Assembly: GCA_029936295.1 (NCBI GenBank)
Contig: JAPYTH010000023.1
Span: 1-28,996 of the forward strand
DNA: 28,996 bases
Direction: 5' to 3'
Source: TMED109 sp015660425
Lineage (GTDB): Bacteria; Pseudomonadota; Alphaproteobacteria; TMED109
Each line of letters begins with the position of its first letter. Position 1 is the stretch's first letter. Below are positions 9,255 to 17,491 of the stretch, one piece after another. The notes below the pieces were generated by a model, which saw nothing but the letters and a program-made list of their open reading frames with translations, was not told the DNA's origin and searched no databases. Position numbers and translations under genes: made by a program.

Positions 9255-10148
9255 ATGTCTTGTTTAATAAATAGTGTTCCTAATGTTAGAGGAGAATTAT
9301 TACAAAACGCTAATATTTCCTCATCATCTTGGTTTAAAGTAGGTGGGCCTGCAGAATTGTTATATATTCCTGCAGATGAATTAGATTTATTAGATTTTAT
9401 AACTAATTTAGACCCTGAAATACCTATTTTTGTAATGGGTGCCTCTTCAAATATTTTAATAAGAGATGGAGGAATCAAAGGAGTAGTTATAAAACTAGGT
9501 AATTCTTTTAAAGATATTAATATATCTAATAATGAATTATTGGTAGGAGGCTATCTTCATAATATGATTCTTGCAAAGTATGCAAATAAAAATAATATAT
9601 TAGGCTTTGATTTTTTATCAGGGATCCCTGGAACTGTAGGTGGTAGTATAAAAATGAATGCTGGATGCTACGGTCAAGAAATGTCCGATATAATTATTCA
9701 GGTTAAAATAATAGATAGAATTCATGGATTTTCATTAATTTCTGTTACGGATTTAAATATGAAGTATAGGAAATCTTCTTTACCAAATGATGCTATAATA
9801 ATTTCTGCTTCTCTTAGGATTAATAAAGCAGTTAGGTCTAATGTTATTAATAATATTACACATATAAAAGAAAAACGTTTAAAATCACAGCCAATTAATC
9901 AATTGACTGGAGGGTCTACATTTAAAAACCCTGCTGGTCATAAGGCATGGAAATTAATTGATGAGGCAGGCTGTAGAGGTTTAACAATAGGAGGTGCTAA
10001 AATTTCAGATATGCATACAAATTTTATTATTAATTATAATAATGCAACTGCTAATGATATTGAAACTTTGGGTAATAAAGTTAGAGATAAGGTATTTGCT
10101 AACTCGGGAATTATATTAGACTGGGAAATATTAAAAGTTGGTTTTTAA
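9255..10148 (+). CDS. murB: UDP-N-acetylenolpyruvoylglucosamine reductase MurB
   Basis: MurB is an FAD-dependent enzyme that reduces UDP-GlcNAc-enolpyruvate to UDP-MurNAc using NADPH. The 297-residue product shows WFKVGGPAE (26-34), the FAD-binding GASSNILIRDGG (62-73), SGIPGTVGGS (122-131), and GGSTFKNP (219-226), whose serine is the expected proton donor. The pattern, with YRKSSLP, fits type I MurB as found in alphaproteobacteria. The start at ATG 9255 has no recognisable Shine-Dalgarno sequence. The frame is closed just upstream by TAA at 9234-9236, so no longer version exists. A four-codon ATG...TAG minigene (9238-9252) ends two bases before the start. Confidence 0.95.
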   Translation: MSCLINSVPNVRGELLQNANISSSSWFKVGGPAELLYIPADELDLLDFITNLDPEIPIFVMGASSNILIRDGGIKGVVIKLGNSFKDINISNNELLVGGYLHNMILAKYANKNNILGFDFLSGIPGTVGGSIKMNAGCYGQEMSDIIIQVKIIDRIHGFSLISVTDLNMKYRKSSLPNDAIIISASLRINKAVRSNVINNITHIKEKRLKSQPINQLTGGSTFKNPAGHKAWKLIDEAGCRGLTIGGAKISDMHTNFIINYNNATANDIETLGNKVRDKVFANSGIILDWEILKVGF

Positions 10149-10165
10149 AATAAGGAATATTTAAT

Positions 10166-11047
10166 TTGAATGTTATGTTGTTATTAGGAGGTTTTGTTGA
10201 AAGAGAAGTATCTTTGCTATCTGGAAAGGAAGTTGCAGAGGCTTTATGCAGGCTTGGTCATACAGTTATAGAGTTGGATATAACAAAAAAAGATTTTTGT
10301 TTAGTTTCTATGGATAATATAGACCTAATATTTAATTCTCTTCATGGAGGTATAGGGGAGAATGGTATCGTACAAAGTATATGTAATATGAAAAATATTC
10401 CTTATACTGGTTCAGGCGTTTTATCTTCGGCACTGGCTATGAATAAAGTGTTAGCAAAAAAAATTTTTTCATCAGTAGGAATTAATACCCCAGAAGGTAA
10501 GGTGTCTAGCTTAGAAAGTATTTTAGTAAAAGAGCCTTTTCCTAGACCTTATGTGATTAAACCAATAGACGGAGGTTCAAGTGTAGGAGTTAACATTATA
10601 AACCAAGATACAGATTTAAATTCTATAGAAATTAGTAAATCTGATGTTCTTATAGAGGCATATATAGAAGGAAGAGAAATTGCTGTCGCTGTTATAGAAA
10701 ATAAAATATTAGGTATGATAGAAATAATTTATCCAGATGGTTTTTATGATTATGATGCTAAATATAAAAGTGATAAAACGCAGTATATGATTCCAGATAA
10801 TTTAAATATATTACTTAAGAAAAAAATTGAGAAATATTCTATAGCTGCTCACATGGCACTTGGGTGTAAAGGAATAACTAGATCTGATTTTATAGTTTCT
10901 AATAATACTGCTATTGAGCCTACTTTACTAGAGATTAATACTTTACCTGGTTTAACTAAGCATTCTTTAGTCCCAAAAATTGCTAAAAATGCAGGTATTA
11001 ATTTTGATGATTTGATTTTAATGATTATTAAAGATGCATTAGTTTGA
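10166..11047 (+). CDS. ddl: D-alanine--D-alanine ligase
   Basis: Ddl is an ATP-grasp enzyme that makes the D-Ala-D-Ala dipeptide used by MurF. It has 293 residues, slightly short for the family. Visible are the N-terminal glycine motif with EREVS, the ATP-grasp strand YVIKPIDGGSSVGV, the YDYDAKY substrate loop and the C-terminal Mg/phosphate block LLEINTLPGLTKHSL. The N-terminal loop reads GGFVEREVS, apparently one residue shorter than the usual GG-x-S-x-EREVS. The start is TTG 10166, preceded by AAGGA at 10152-10156; the next ATG at 10175 is badly spaced and would trim the first beta strand. Its TGA overlaps the TTG of ftsQ. Confidence 0.94.
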   Translation: MNVMLLLGGFVEREVSLLSGKEVAEALCRLGHTVIELDITKKDFCLVSMDNIDLIFNSLHGGIGENGIVQSICNMKNIPYTGSGVLSSALAMNKVLAKKIFSSVGINTPEGKVSSLESILVKEPFPRPYVIKPIDGGSSVGVNIINQDTDLNSIEISKSDVLIEAYIEGREIAVAVIENKILGMIEIIYPDGFYDYDAKYKSDKTQYMIPDNLNILLKKKIEKYSIAAHMALGCKGITRSDFIVSNNTAIEPTLLEINTLPGLTKHSLVPKIAKNAGINFDDLILMIIKDALV

Positions 11048-11757
11048 TTAAATTAGTAAAAAGGTTTTTTATTTTTTTTATAACAATATTTATAATAATT
11101 ATTTTTATTAAAAAAGATTATTTTTCTTACAAGTTAAAATATTTAATACTCAGTTATTCTAATTACGCTGATATGGTGCTTAATGAAGTTTATATCACAG
11201 GAAGAAAACATGAAAAAAAAGATGATATAATTGAAGCTTTAAATATTAATATCGGAGATCCTGTTTTCTCTTTCGATCTTGAAGCTTTACGAAAAAGAAT
11301 AAATAACTTAGCTTGGGTTAACTACAGTAAAGTACATTTGCGACCTTTAGGTCAATTAGATATTGTACTATCTGAGTATGTAGCTTTCGGTGTATTTAAA
11401 TTTAATGAAGAGTATTATTTAATTAATAATGAGGGTATAAAATTTAAAATTATTCAATCATTTGAATTTCCAGACTTATTTAGATTGTATGGAGAAGGAG
11501 CAATTAATTCGATCAAGGATTTGGCTCCTATTGTAAAAAAATTAGAACAATTAAATTTAGAAGTAATAAAAATTGAAAGAGTAGATTCAAGAAGATGGAA
11601 TATTTATATAAAACAAGGATATTTTATTAAATTACCTAATTTAAACCCTATAAATGCGATAGATTATTTATATCAATTAAATAATAATATAAATTATACT
11701 AATTTATATTCTATTGATTTAAGAATTGAAAACAGAATTAGTTTAAAATATAATTAG
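11044..11757 (+). CDS. ftsQ: cell division protein FtsQ
   Basis: FtsQ is a bitopic inner-membrane divisome protein that links early and late division proteins through its periplasmic domains. The 237-residue product has a short basic cytoplasmic tail, one hydrophobic segment at about 8-23, a POTRA domain from about 46 (LNEVYITGRKHEKKDDI, then GDPVFSFD and LAWV), and a beta domain starting with EYVAFGVF and the YLINNEG segment. Both the sequence and the position between ddl and ftsA support it. The start is TTG 11044, embedded in TTGA with the ddl stop; the next Met at residue 44 would delete the membrane anchor. Confidence 0.92.
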   Translation: MIKLVKRFFIFFITIFIIIIFIKKDYFSYKLKYLILSYSNYADMVLNEVYITGRKHEKKDDIIEALNINIGDPVFSFDLEALRKRINNLAWVNYSKVHLRPLGQLDIVLSEYVAFGVFKFNEEYYLINNEGIKFKIIQSFEFPDLFRLYGEGAINSIKDLAPIVKKLEQLNLEVIKIERVDSRRWNIYIKQGYFIKLPNLNPINAIDYLYQLNNNINYTNLYSIDLRIENRISLKYN

Positions 11758-11774
11758 AATTAATAAGGAAAATT

Positions 11775-13049
11775 ATGTCTAAATCAAATTGGTCAAATTA
11801 TACATCTTTTTCTAAGAATTCCATAATTGCTGCATTAGATATTGGCTCTAGTAAAGTTTCTTGTTTAATTGGAAAATTAGATAATCATAATAATCTATCT
11901 ATAATAGGTGCAGGTTTTCAAGAATCTAAAGGTTTAATATCAGGAATTATAACTGATATGAATGCTTTAGAAACTTCTATACGAAATTGTTTAACAAGTG
12001 CTGAAAAAATGGCAGCTGTAAGAGTAAAAAAAATTAATATAGGTTTTTCCAGTGTTAACATTACAATAGAGAATCTAAATATAGAAATCGATCTCAAGGG
12101 GTCTATTGTTAGTCAGGGAGATTTAGATAGAGCATATAATTTTTTATCAGAGAAACATAGTATAGGAAATAAATCAATACTACATGTTGTGCCAGTACAA
12201 TACTCTATAGATGGTAATAAAGGTGTAAAGAGCCCATTCGGAATGTTTGGGGATAAACTTGGTGTTGAAATAAGTATAATTAGTACAGATAAGAATATTT
12301 TAAAAAATTTTCAAAATGTTGTTAAACAATGCGATCTTGAGGTTGATAATATAATTTATACACCTTATGCCATAGGTTTATCACTATTATCAGAAGAGGA
12401 AAAAGAATTGGGAGTAGCCTTACTAGATATTGGAGCTACTTTATCATCATTATCAATATTTTATAATGGGGCTATTGTATTCACAAAAATAATACCTTTA
12501 GGAGGAAATATGATTACAAATGATATTTCTCGTATATTTTCTTTGTCTATTTCAGATTCTGAAAGAATTAAGATAATTAATGGTCAATTAATTGAAGAGT
12601 TTGAAAACTCTTTATCTATTATCGAAGTAGATTCATTAGGTGATGATAATGATTCTGTTGAAATTATTCGAAAAGATTTGATTTCTGTAATTAAATCTAG
12701 GGTCAAGGAGATAATTAATACAATAAAAGAACAGGTTATAGATAGTGGATATAATCATTTAATTGCTAATAGAGTGGTGATAACAGGAGGTTCATCACAA
12801 ATGGATGGTTTAGTAGATCTAACTAGTAAAATTATTGAAAAGAAGGCAAGGTTGGCAAAATCTAATATTATTAAAGGAATACCTGAGAATATGAGAAGCT
12901 CTTCTTTTTCAGCTATAAATAGTTTGTTAACTTATTCAACAATAGATCATAATGACATAAGTGCAGAAGGGAGTAAAAAAACTAGTAGTTCTGAGGGTTT
13001 TTATAACTATTTAGTAAAGTTCAAGAACTGGATATTAGAAAACTTTTAA
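11775..13049 (+). CDS. ftsA: cell division protein FtsA
   Basis: FtsA is an actin-fold ATPase that tethers FtsZ filaments to the inner membrane. The 424-residue product has the phosphate-1 motif LDIGSSK (21-27), phosphate-2 LLDIGAT (216-222), and the adenosine motif ITGGSSQMDG. The subdomain 1C region (about 85-165) includes GFSSVNI. The C-terminus ends in an amphipathic stretch, FYNYLVKFKNWILENF, matching the membrane-targeting helix, so the gene is complete. AAGGA at 11765-11769 is a good ribosome-binding site. ftsZ, FtsA's partner and usual downstream neighbour, is not present; lpxC follows after 94 bases. Confidence 0.95.
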   Translation: MSKSNWSNYTSFSKNSIIAALDIGSSKVSCLIGKLDNHNNLSIIGAGFQESKGLISGIITDMNALETSIRNCLTSAEKMAAVRVKKINIGFSSVNITIENLNIEIDLKGSIVSQGDLDRAYNFLSEKHSIGNKSILHVVPVQYSIDGNKGVKSPFGMFGDKLGVEISIISTDKNILKNFQNVVKQCDLEVDNIIYTPYAIGLSLLSEEEKELGVALLDIGATLSSLSIFYNGAIVFTKIIPLGGNMITNDISRIFSLSISDSERIKIINGQLIEEFENSLSIIEVDSLGDDNDSVEIIRKDLISVIKSRVKEIINTIKEQVIDSGYNHLIANRVVITGGSSQMDGLVDLTSKIIEKKARLAKSNIIKGIPENMRSSSFSAINSLLTYSTIDHNDISAEGSKKTSSSEGFYNYLVKFKNWILENF

Positions 13050-13061
13050 TCTATTATAATT

Positions 13062-13143
13062 TGTTACAAATGTTACAATATGTGATTTCTCTATATATAA
13101 AGAAATTGTTATAAATATTTATTTAATATAGAGAAGATTATTT
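13062..13143 (+). promoter_or_regulatory. ftsA-lpxC intergenic leader with direct repeat and RBS-covering hairpin
   Basis: Two directly repeated octamers TGTTACAA lie at 13062-13069 and 13071-13078. Further on, TTCTCTATAT (13087-13096) and ATATAGAGAA (13126-13135) form a perfect ten-base inverted repeat around a 29-base loop. The right arm contains the only purine-rich ribosome-binding site candidate for lpxC (GAGAAG, 13131-13136). As RNA the hairpin would therefore hide it. A -10-like TATAAT lies at 13055-13060 without a convincing -35. The structure is seen; a regulatory role is inferred. lpxC levels are tightly controlled in other bacteria, mostly by proteolysis. Confidence 0.4.
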
Positions 13144-14070
13144 ATGCCAGATTCATTAAATATCCCAAATATAGATTTTCAGAGAACTTTGAATGGTGAG
13201 GTTCTATGTGAAGGAATAGGCTTGCATTCAGGCTTAAAAATAAAGATGAAAATTATACCTGCAGAACCTAATAAAGGTATTACCTTTTTAAGAGATGATG
13301 TTTTAGATAATCAACAAATATTTGCTTCATATAGGAATGTAAGTGATACAAAACTAGGTACTACTATAGTAAATAAAGCAGGGTATAAGATAAGAACAAT
13401 TGAACATTTAATGGCCGCTTTCATGGGGTTGAAGATTGATAATGCTTTAGTTATATTATCAGGTGATGAAGTTCCGATTATGGATGGTAGTTCTAAAGTA
13501 TTCATGGATTTAATTAATGAAATAGGTATGAAAGAACAATTTGTTAAAAGAAAAGTAATTAAAATTTTAAGAGAAGTAGCTGTATACCATGGTCAAAGCA
13601 GTATTATAGCAGGCCCTTCAGATGACTTTACTATAGAATATAAAATAGATTTTCAAGATCCAGCTATTGGAATACAAGAACAAAAGTTAACTTTATTAGG
13701 TAGTAATTTTGATAAAGAAATTAGTACTGCTAGAACTTTTGCTATGCTTAATGAAGTACAATATATGCGCAAAAACGGCCTAGCTTTAGGAGGCTCGATT
13801 GATAATGCTATAGTTGTAGATAATGGGAAAATATTAAACCCAGGTGGTCTTCGTTTTAAAGATGAATTCGTGAGACATAAAATTCTAGATTTATGTGGAG
13901 ATATTTATTTATCAGGCAAGAATTTTATAGGAAATATTTCTGCTGTATGTGCGGGGCATGAAATAAATAATAAATTTTTATGGGAATTATTTAGTGATAA
14001 CAATAATTATCAAGAAATAGAATCAAATTGCATAAGTTCTACCGAAGAAGTTACTGTTGCAGTGGCATAA
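13144..14070 (+). CDS. lpxC: UDP-3-O-acyl-N-acetylglucosamine deacetylase LpxC
   Basis: LpxC is a Zn-dependent cytoplasmic deacetylase and the committed step of lipid A synthesis, so the organism makes LPS. The 308-residue protein has GEVLCEGIGLHSG (18-30), EHLMAA with E87 and H88, and RHKILDLCGD with H245 and D249. H88, H245 and D249 match the expected zinc ligands. The catalytic histidine corresponds to H272 in AGHE. FAMLNEVQYMRKNGLALGGS is the family insert-II region. Start ATG 13144 follows GAGAAG, which sits in the right arm of an inverted repeat. The gene normally follows ftsZ; here it follows ftsA directly. An MORN-repeat gene starts eight bases after it. Confidence 0.97.
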   Translation: MPDSLNIPNIDFQRTLNGEVLCEGIGLHSGLKIKMKIIPAEPNKGITFLRDDVLDNQQIFASYRNVSDTKLGTTIVNKAGYKIRTIEHLMAAFMGLKIDNALVILSGDEVPIMDGSSKVFMDLINEIGMKEQFVKRKVIKILREVAVYHGQSSIIAGPSDDFTIEYKIDFQDPAIGIQEQKLTLLGSNFDKEISTARTFAMLNEVQYMRKNGLALGGSIDNAIVVDNGKILNPGGLRFKDEFVRHKILDLCGDIYLSGKNFIGNISAVCAGHEINNKFLWELFSDNNNYQEIESNCISSTEEVTVAVA

Positions 14071-14078
14071 AGATAATA

Positions 14079-14849
14079 ATGAGTTTAAAAAAATTATCCT
14101 TTCTAAAATATACAATAATTTTTAGTATATTCTTTATAGATTCTGTATTATCAGAAGAAAAAACCATAACTTTTGATGACGGAAGTACTTATATAGGTGA
14201 AGTTATTAATGATAGCATGGAAGGAAAGGGTGTATTTAAATCTTCAAAAAACCAATCTAAAAAGCAACTAGTTTATACAGGAGAATTTAAACAAGGAAAA
14301 TTTGATGGTAAGGGCTTATTAGAATTTTATAATGGGGATGTTTATGCAGGCAATTTTATTGACGGTTTTATGCATGGCAATGGTATTTTAACATACAACA
14401 CCGGTGCAGTATATGACGGAATTTTTGTTAAAGGAAATAAAGAAGGAAGGGGTAAACTAATATATTCTGATGGTGTAATATATGAGGGTGATTTTAAAAA
14501 TGATAGAATTGAAGGAATAGGTAAGATTATTTATGAGGTTGGAAATGAATATCAAGGAGAATTTTTAAATAATTTAATGCATGGTAATGGAACTATTATA
14601 TTTCAAGATGGAAGTTCATATAAGGGAAGGTTTTTAGATGGACAATATAATGGTAAGGGAGTCTTCAGTTTTCCAGACGGGACTTATTATAAAGGTGAAT
14701 TCAAAAATGGTTATAGAGATGGTCAAGGGGAATTAATCTATTTAGATAATACTAGGCAATCGGGAATATTTAAAAATGGAGACTTTATTGGAGAGGTTAC
14801 TATTATCTTTCCTGATGGAACAGTACAAAAGCAAAACTATAAAGAATAA
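14079..14849 (+). CDS. exported MORN-repeat protein
   Basis: The 256-residue product starts with a signal peptide (KK, then a hydrophobic core at about 11-20, and VLS-EE near 23-27), followed almost entirely by MORN repeats of the form Y-x-G-x-F-x-x-G-x-x-x-G-x-G. Tyr-Gly repeat starts lie at about 38, 66, 89, 112, 135, 158, 181 and 204, with a degenerate ninth at 227. From 66 on, the spacing is exactly 23 residues. MORN proteins often act as scaffolds or bind lipids; the substrate is unknown here. Its place directly after lpxC suggests co-transcription and perhaps an envelope role. I chose ATG 14079 because a start at 14028 would lie inside lpxC and put a Cys-rich stretch before the signal peptide. 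It ends four bases from the convergent ETF-QO gene. Confidence 0.82.
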   Translation: MSLKKLSFLKYTIIFSIFFIDSVLSEEKTITFDDGSTYIGEVINDSMEGKGVFKSSKNQSKKQLVYTGEFKQGKFDGKGLLEFYNGDVYAGNFIDGFMHGNGILTYNTGAVYDGIFVKGNKEGRGKLIYSDGVIYEGDFKNDRIEGIGKIIYEVGNEYQGEFLNNLMHGNGTIIFQDGSSYKGRFLDGQYNGKGVFSFPDGTYYKGEFKNGYRDGQGELIYLDNTRQSGIFKNGDFIGEVTIIFPDGTVQKQNYKE

Positions 14850-14853
14850 ATTT

Positions 14854-16506
14854 TTACATGTTTGGATAATTAGGACCTCCACCTCCTTCAGGAGTTGTCC
14901 AATTGATATTTTGAGAAGGATCCTTAATATCACAGGTTTTGCAATGTAGACAATTTTGAGCATTGATTTGAAGTTTCTTCTCATTATTTTGAGTATCTAT
15001 AATTTCATAAACACCTGCTGGACAATAAAATTGCTCTGGCGCACCATAGATAGGTAAATTATGATTAATAGGCGTATCTTTGTCTGAAAGTTCTAGATGA
15101 ATGGGTTGGTTCTCTTGATGATTAGTTCCTGAAAATGCTAAATTAGTTAACGTATCAAATGTAATATCTCCGTCTGGCTTTTCATATACTATTTTTTTGA
15201 ATTTATTAGCGGGCTTAGTAGCTTTATGGTCAGGATGATTTAAATTAATAGTCCAGGGTGCTTTGCCATTAAAAACTATCTGGTCAACTGCTCCTAAAAT
15301 TGTTCCAAATATAAGTCCATATTTAAATCCAGGCCGAAAATTTCTTGCTTGTTTTAATTCTTTACCTGCCCATGAGTTATAAAAACTATTTTCATAATTT
15401 GATAATTCAGTGGAAATTGTAGAAGGTGATTTTAAATTCTTAAAGATTTCCTCTGATGCAAGCATTCCTGATTTCATTGCAGTATGTGTTCCTTTAATTT
15501 TAGGAACATTTAGTGTTCCTGCTTCACATCCTATTAAAGCACCACCTGGAAAATATAATTTTGGTAATGACTGGTAACCACCTTCATTAAGTGCCCTAGC
15601 TCCATAGGCAACTCTTCTTCCATTTTTTAATATATTTTTAATTTTTGGGTGAGTTTTAAATTTTTGAAATTCTTGATAAGGACTAATATAAGGGTTTTCA
15701 TAATCTAGCCCCATTACAAAACCAATAGAAACTTGATTTTTTTCCATATGATATAAAAAAGATCCACCGTATATATTATTTTGTAGAGGCCAACCAGCAG
15801 AATGTAATATGCTACCTTCATTATGATTATGCTCTTCTATTTCCCATATTTCTTTTAAACCAATGCCATATGTTTGTGGAGATTTTCCTTTAGCCAGATT
15901 AAATTTTTTAATTAGTTCTTTACCTAAGTGTCCTCTGCAGCCTTCTGCAAAAAGAGTATATTTTGCTGTTAATTCTATACCTGGTTCAAAAGAAGAACTT
16001 CTTTGATTGTTTATATCCACACCCATATCCCCTGTAGCAATTCCAATTACAGCATTCTTATCATCATATAAAATCTCTTTTGCAGCAAAACCTGGATAAA
16101 TTTCAACGCCTAGACTTTCTGCTTCTGTTGCTAACCATCTACACACATTGCCTAAACTAATAATATAATTTTTATGATTTTTCATTGTATGTGGTAGTAG
16201 AAAGTTAGGAAGCTTTATACTTTTTAATCCATTCATAAAAATAAATTCTTCTTTAATAACAGGAGACATTTTTGGGTGTGACATATTTTTCCAGTCTGGA
16301 AAAAGTTCATCTAATGCTCTAGTTTCAAACACTGCTCCAGATAAAATATGAGCTCCTACTTCTGGTCCTTTTTCAACTATACATACGGATATATCTATAT
16401 TATGTTCTTTTGATAATTGTTTTAATTTAATAGATGAAGACAAACCTGCTGGACCAGCTCCAACTATTACAACATCGTACTCCATTTTCTCTCTATCTGT
16501 TCTCAT
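14854..16506 (-). CDS. electron transfer flavoprotein-ubiquinone oxidoreductase
   Basis: ETF-QO passes electrons from reduced electron transfer flavoprotein (fatty-acid and amino-acid dehydrogenases) to ubiquinone at the inner membrane, which implies an aerobic respiratory chain. The 550-residue length is typical. The FAD-binding loop GAGPAGLS is at 16-23, followed by ILSGAVFE, TYGIGLKE and the GCEAGTLNVPKIKGTHTAMK block. The C-terminal [4Fe-4S] domain has C495, C519, C522 and C525. No etfA or etfB is in view. The first ATG at 16506 gives the short N-terminal extension common in the family; an internal ATG at codon 8 (before EYDVVIVGAG) has a better purine tract upstream and is possible. hisN lies 51 bases upstream on the same strand. 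Confidence 0.96.
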   Translation of the reverse strand: MRTDREKMEYDVVIVGAGPAGLSSSIKLKQLSKEHNIDISVCIVEKGPEVGAHILSGAVFETRALDELFPDWKNMSHPKMSPVIKEEFIFMNGLKSIKLPNFLLPHTMKNHKNYIISLGNVCRWLATEAESLGVEIYPGFAAKEILYDDKNAVIGIATGDMGVDINNQRSSSFEPGIELTAKYTLFAEGCRGHLGKELIKKFNLAKGKSPQTYGIGLKEIWEIEEHNHNEGSILHSAGWPLQNNIYGGSFLYHMEKNQVSIGFVMGLDYENPYISPYQEFQKFKTHPKIKNILKNGRRVAYGARALNEGGYQSLPKLYFPGGALIGCEAGTLNVPKIKGTHTAMKSGMLASEEIFKNLKSPSTISTELSNYENSFYNSWAGKELKQARNFRPGFKYGLIFGTILGAVDQIVFNGKAPWTINLNHPDHKATKPANKFKKIVYEKPDGDITFDTLTNLAFSGTNHQENQPIHLELSDKDTPINHNLPIYGAPEQFYCPAGVYEIIDTQNNEKKLQINAQNCLHCKTCDIKDPSQNINWTTPEGGGGPNYPNM

Positions 16507-16557
16507 TTATATCTCACTTTTTTGTTTTTATATACATGATCTATTATAAAAAACTTA

Positions 16558-17340
16558 TTAATTATTATTAATTAAATCTATAAAATAGTTATATGTTTCA
16601 ATATTGCCAGCAGCTATTACTGATCTGTCTGATGCTGCTTCATTTTTATCCCATGAAGTAATAATACCTCCTGCACCTTGTAGAATAGCTGATGCTGCAA
16701 CTATATCCCATAATTCTAAATCTTTTTCTATAACTAAGTCTATAGTACCTGAAGCACACATTGCATAACCCCAACAATCAGTCCCATGTCTAATATAAAG
16801 AACATTATCTAATATTTTATTATATATTGATTCATCTTTATTTAAGAACATAGCGGGGTCAGTTATTGCACAAATAGTTTTTTTAATGGATTGATATTTT
16901 CTGGTTTTTATACTTTTATTATTCAGAAAACTACCATGTTCATCACCCCATATTCTATCTTTTGTAATTGGTTGATCAATAAGACCTAAAATAGGTTTGC
17001 TGTTGTGCATTAAGCCTATCATAGTGCCAAACACTGGTAACCCTGCAACGAAAGCCTTGGTTCCATCTATTGGATCTAAAACCCATACAAATTCAGCGTT
17101 TTCATTTTCTGACCCTAATTCTTCTCCAATTATACCATGGTTTGGAAACTCTTTATTAATTAATTTTCTCATAATTTTTTCAGAATTTATATCAGACTTT
17201 GTAACTATTTGGGGCCTTTTATTATTTTTAGTTGGCTTAATTTTCCAATTATTTAGTTTACGAAAATTATTGTTAATTTCGTCTTGTATGGAATCTGCAA
17301 GCTGATGAGCAAATTTTAAATAGAGTTCATTATTTTTCAA
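16558..17340 (-). CDS. hisN: inositol-monophosphatase-family phosphatase, probably histidinol-phosphatase HisN
   Basis: This is a Mg-dependent phosphatase of the FIG superfamily. The metal-site motifs are all present: GEE (72-74), DPIDGTK (89-95) and WD at 211-212, followed by AASAILQGAGG. The 260-residue length and the segment FVAGLPVFGTMIGL after DPIDGT resemble the HisN-type histidinol-phosphatases, which would hydrolyse histidinol phosphate in histidine synthesis. Inositol monophosphatase or CysQ-like activity cannot be excluded, because substrate preference in this family is hard to read from sequence and no other his genes are in view. It is probably co-transcribed with the ETF-QO gene downstream and diverges from bamD. 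Confidence 0.82.
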   Translation of the reverse strand: MKNNELYLKFAHQLADSIQDEINNNFRKLNNWKIKPTKNNKRPQIVTKSDINSEKIMRKLINKEFPNHGIIGEELGSENENAEFVWVLDPIDGTKAFVAGLPVFGTMIGLMHNSKPILGLIDQPITKDRIWGDEHGSFLNNKSIKTRKYQSIKKTICAITDPAMFLNKDESIYNKILDNVLYIRHGTDCWGYAMCASGTIDLVIEKDLELWDIVAASAILQGAGGIITSWDKNEAASDRSVIAAGNIETYNYFIDLINNN

Positions 17341-17491
17341 TATTGTATTCCTAATTTAAATTATAATTTTTTAGACATTTGCATGATAATATAATTTTAA
17401 CAAGCTTCAATTTGAGGATAATATATTTTTATTAATGCTTATAAATTTTATATAGTATAATTTTACAAAAATAATAATTATGGATAAGTAA
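17341..17491. promoter_or_regulatory. divergent intergenic region between hisN and bamD
   Basis: This 151-base AT-rich interval separates two divergent transcription units, so it should hold promoters for both. On the + strand TATAAT at 17456-17461 lies about 31 bases before the bamD ATG, with a weak TTAATG (17432-17437) 18 bases upstream. On the - strand a TATAAT (17365-17360) lies about 20 bases before hisN, without a clear -35. No hairpin or riboswitch-like structure was seen. The promoter positions are inferred from the -10 hexamers only. Confidence 0.35.

Noticed and set aside
14028..14081. Earlier ATG for the MORN protein
   Set aside because: It lies inside lpxC and would put a Cys-containing extension before a clear signal peptide; ATG 14079 fits better.
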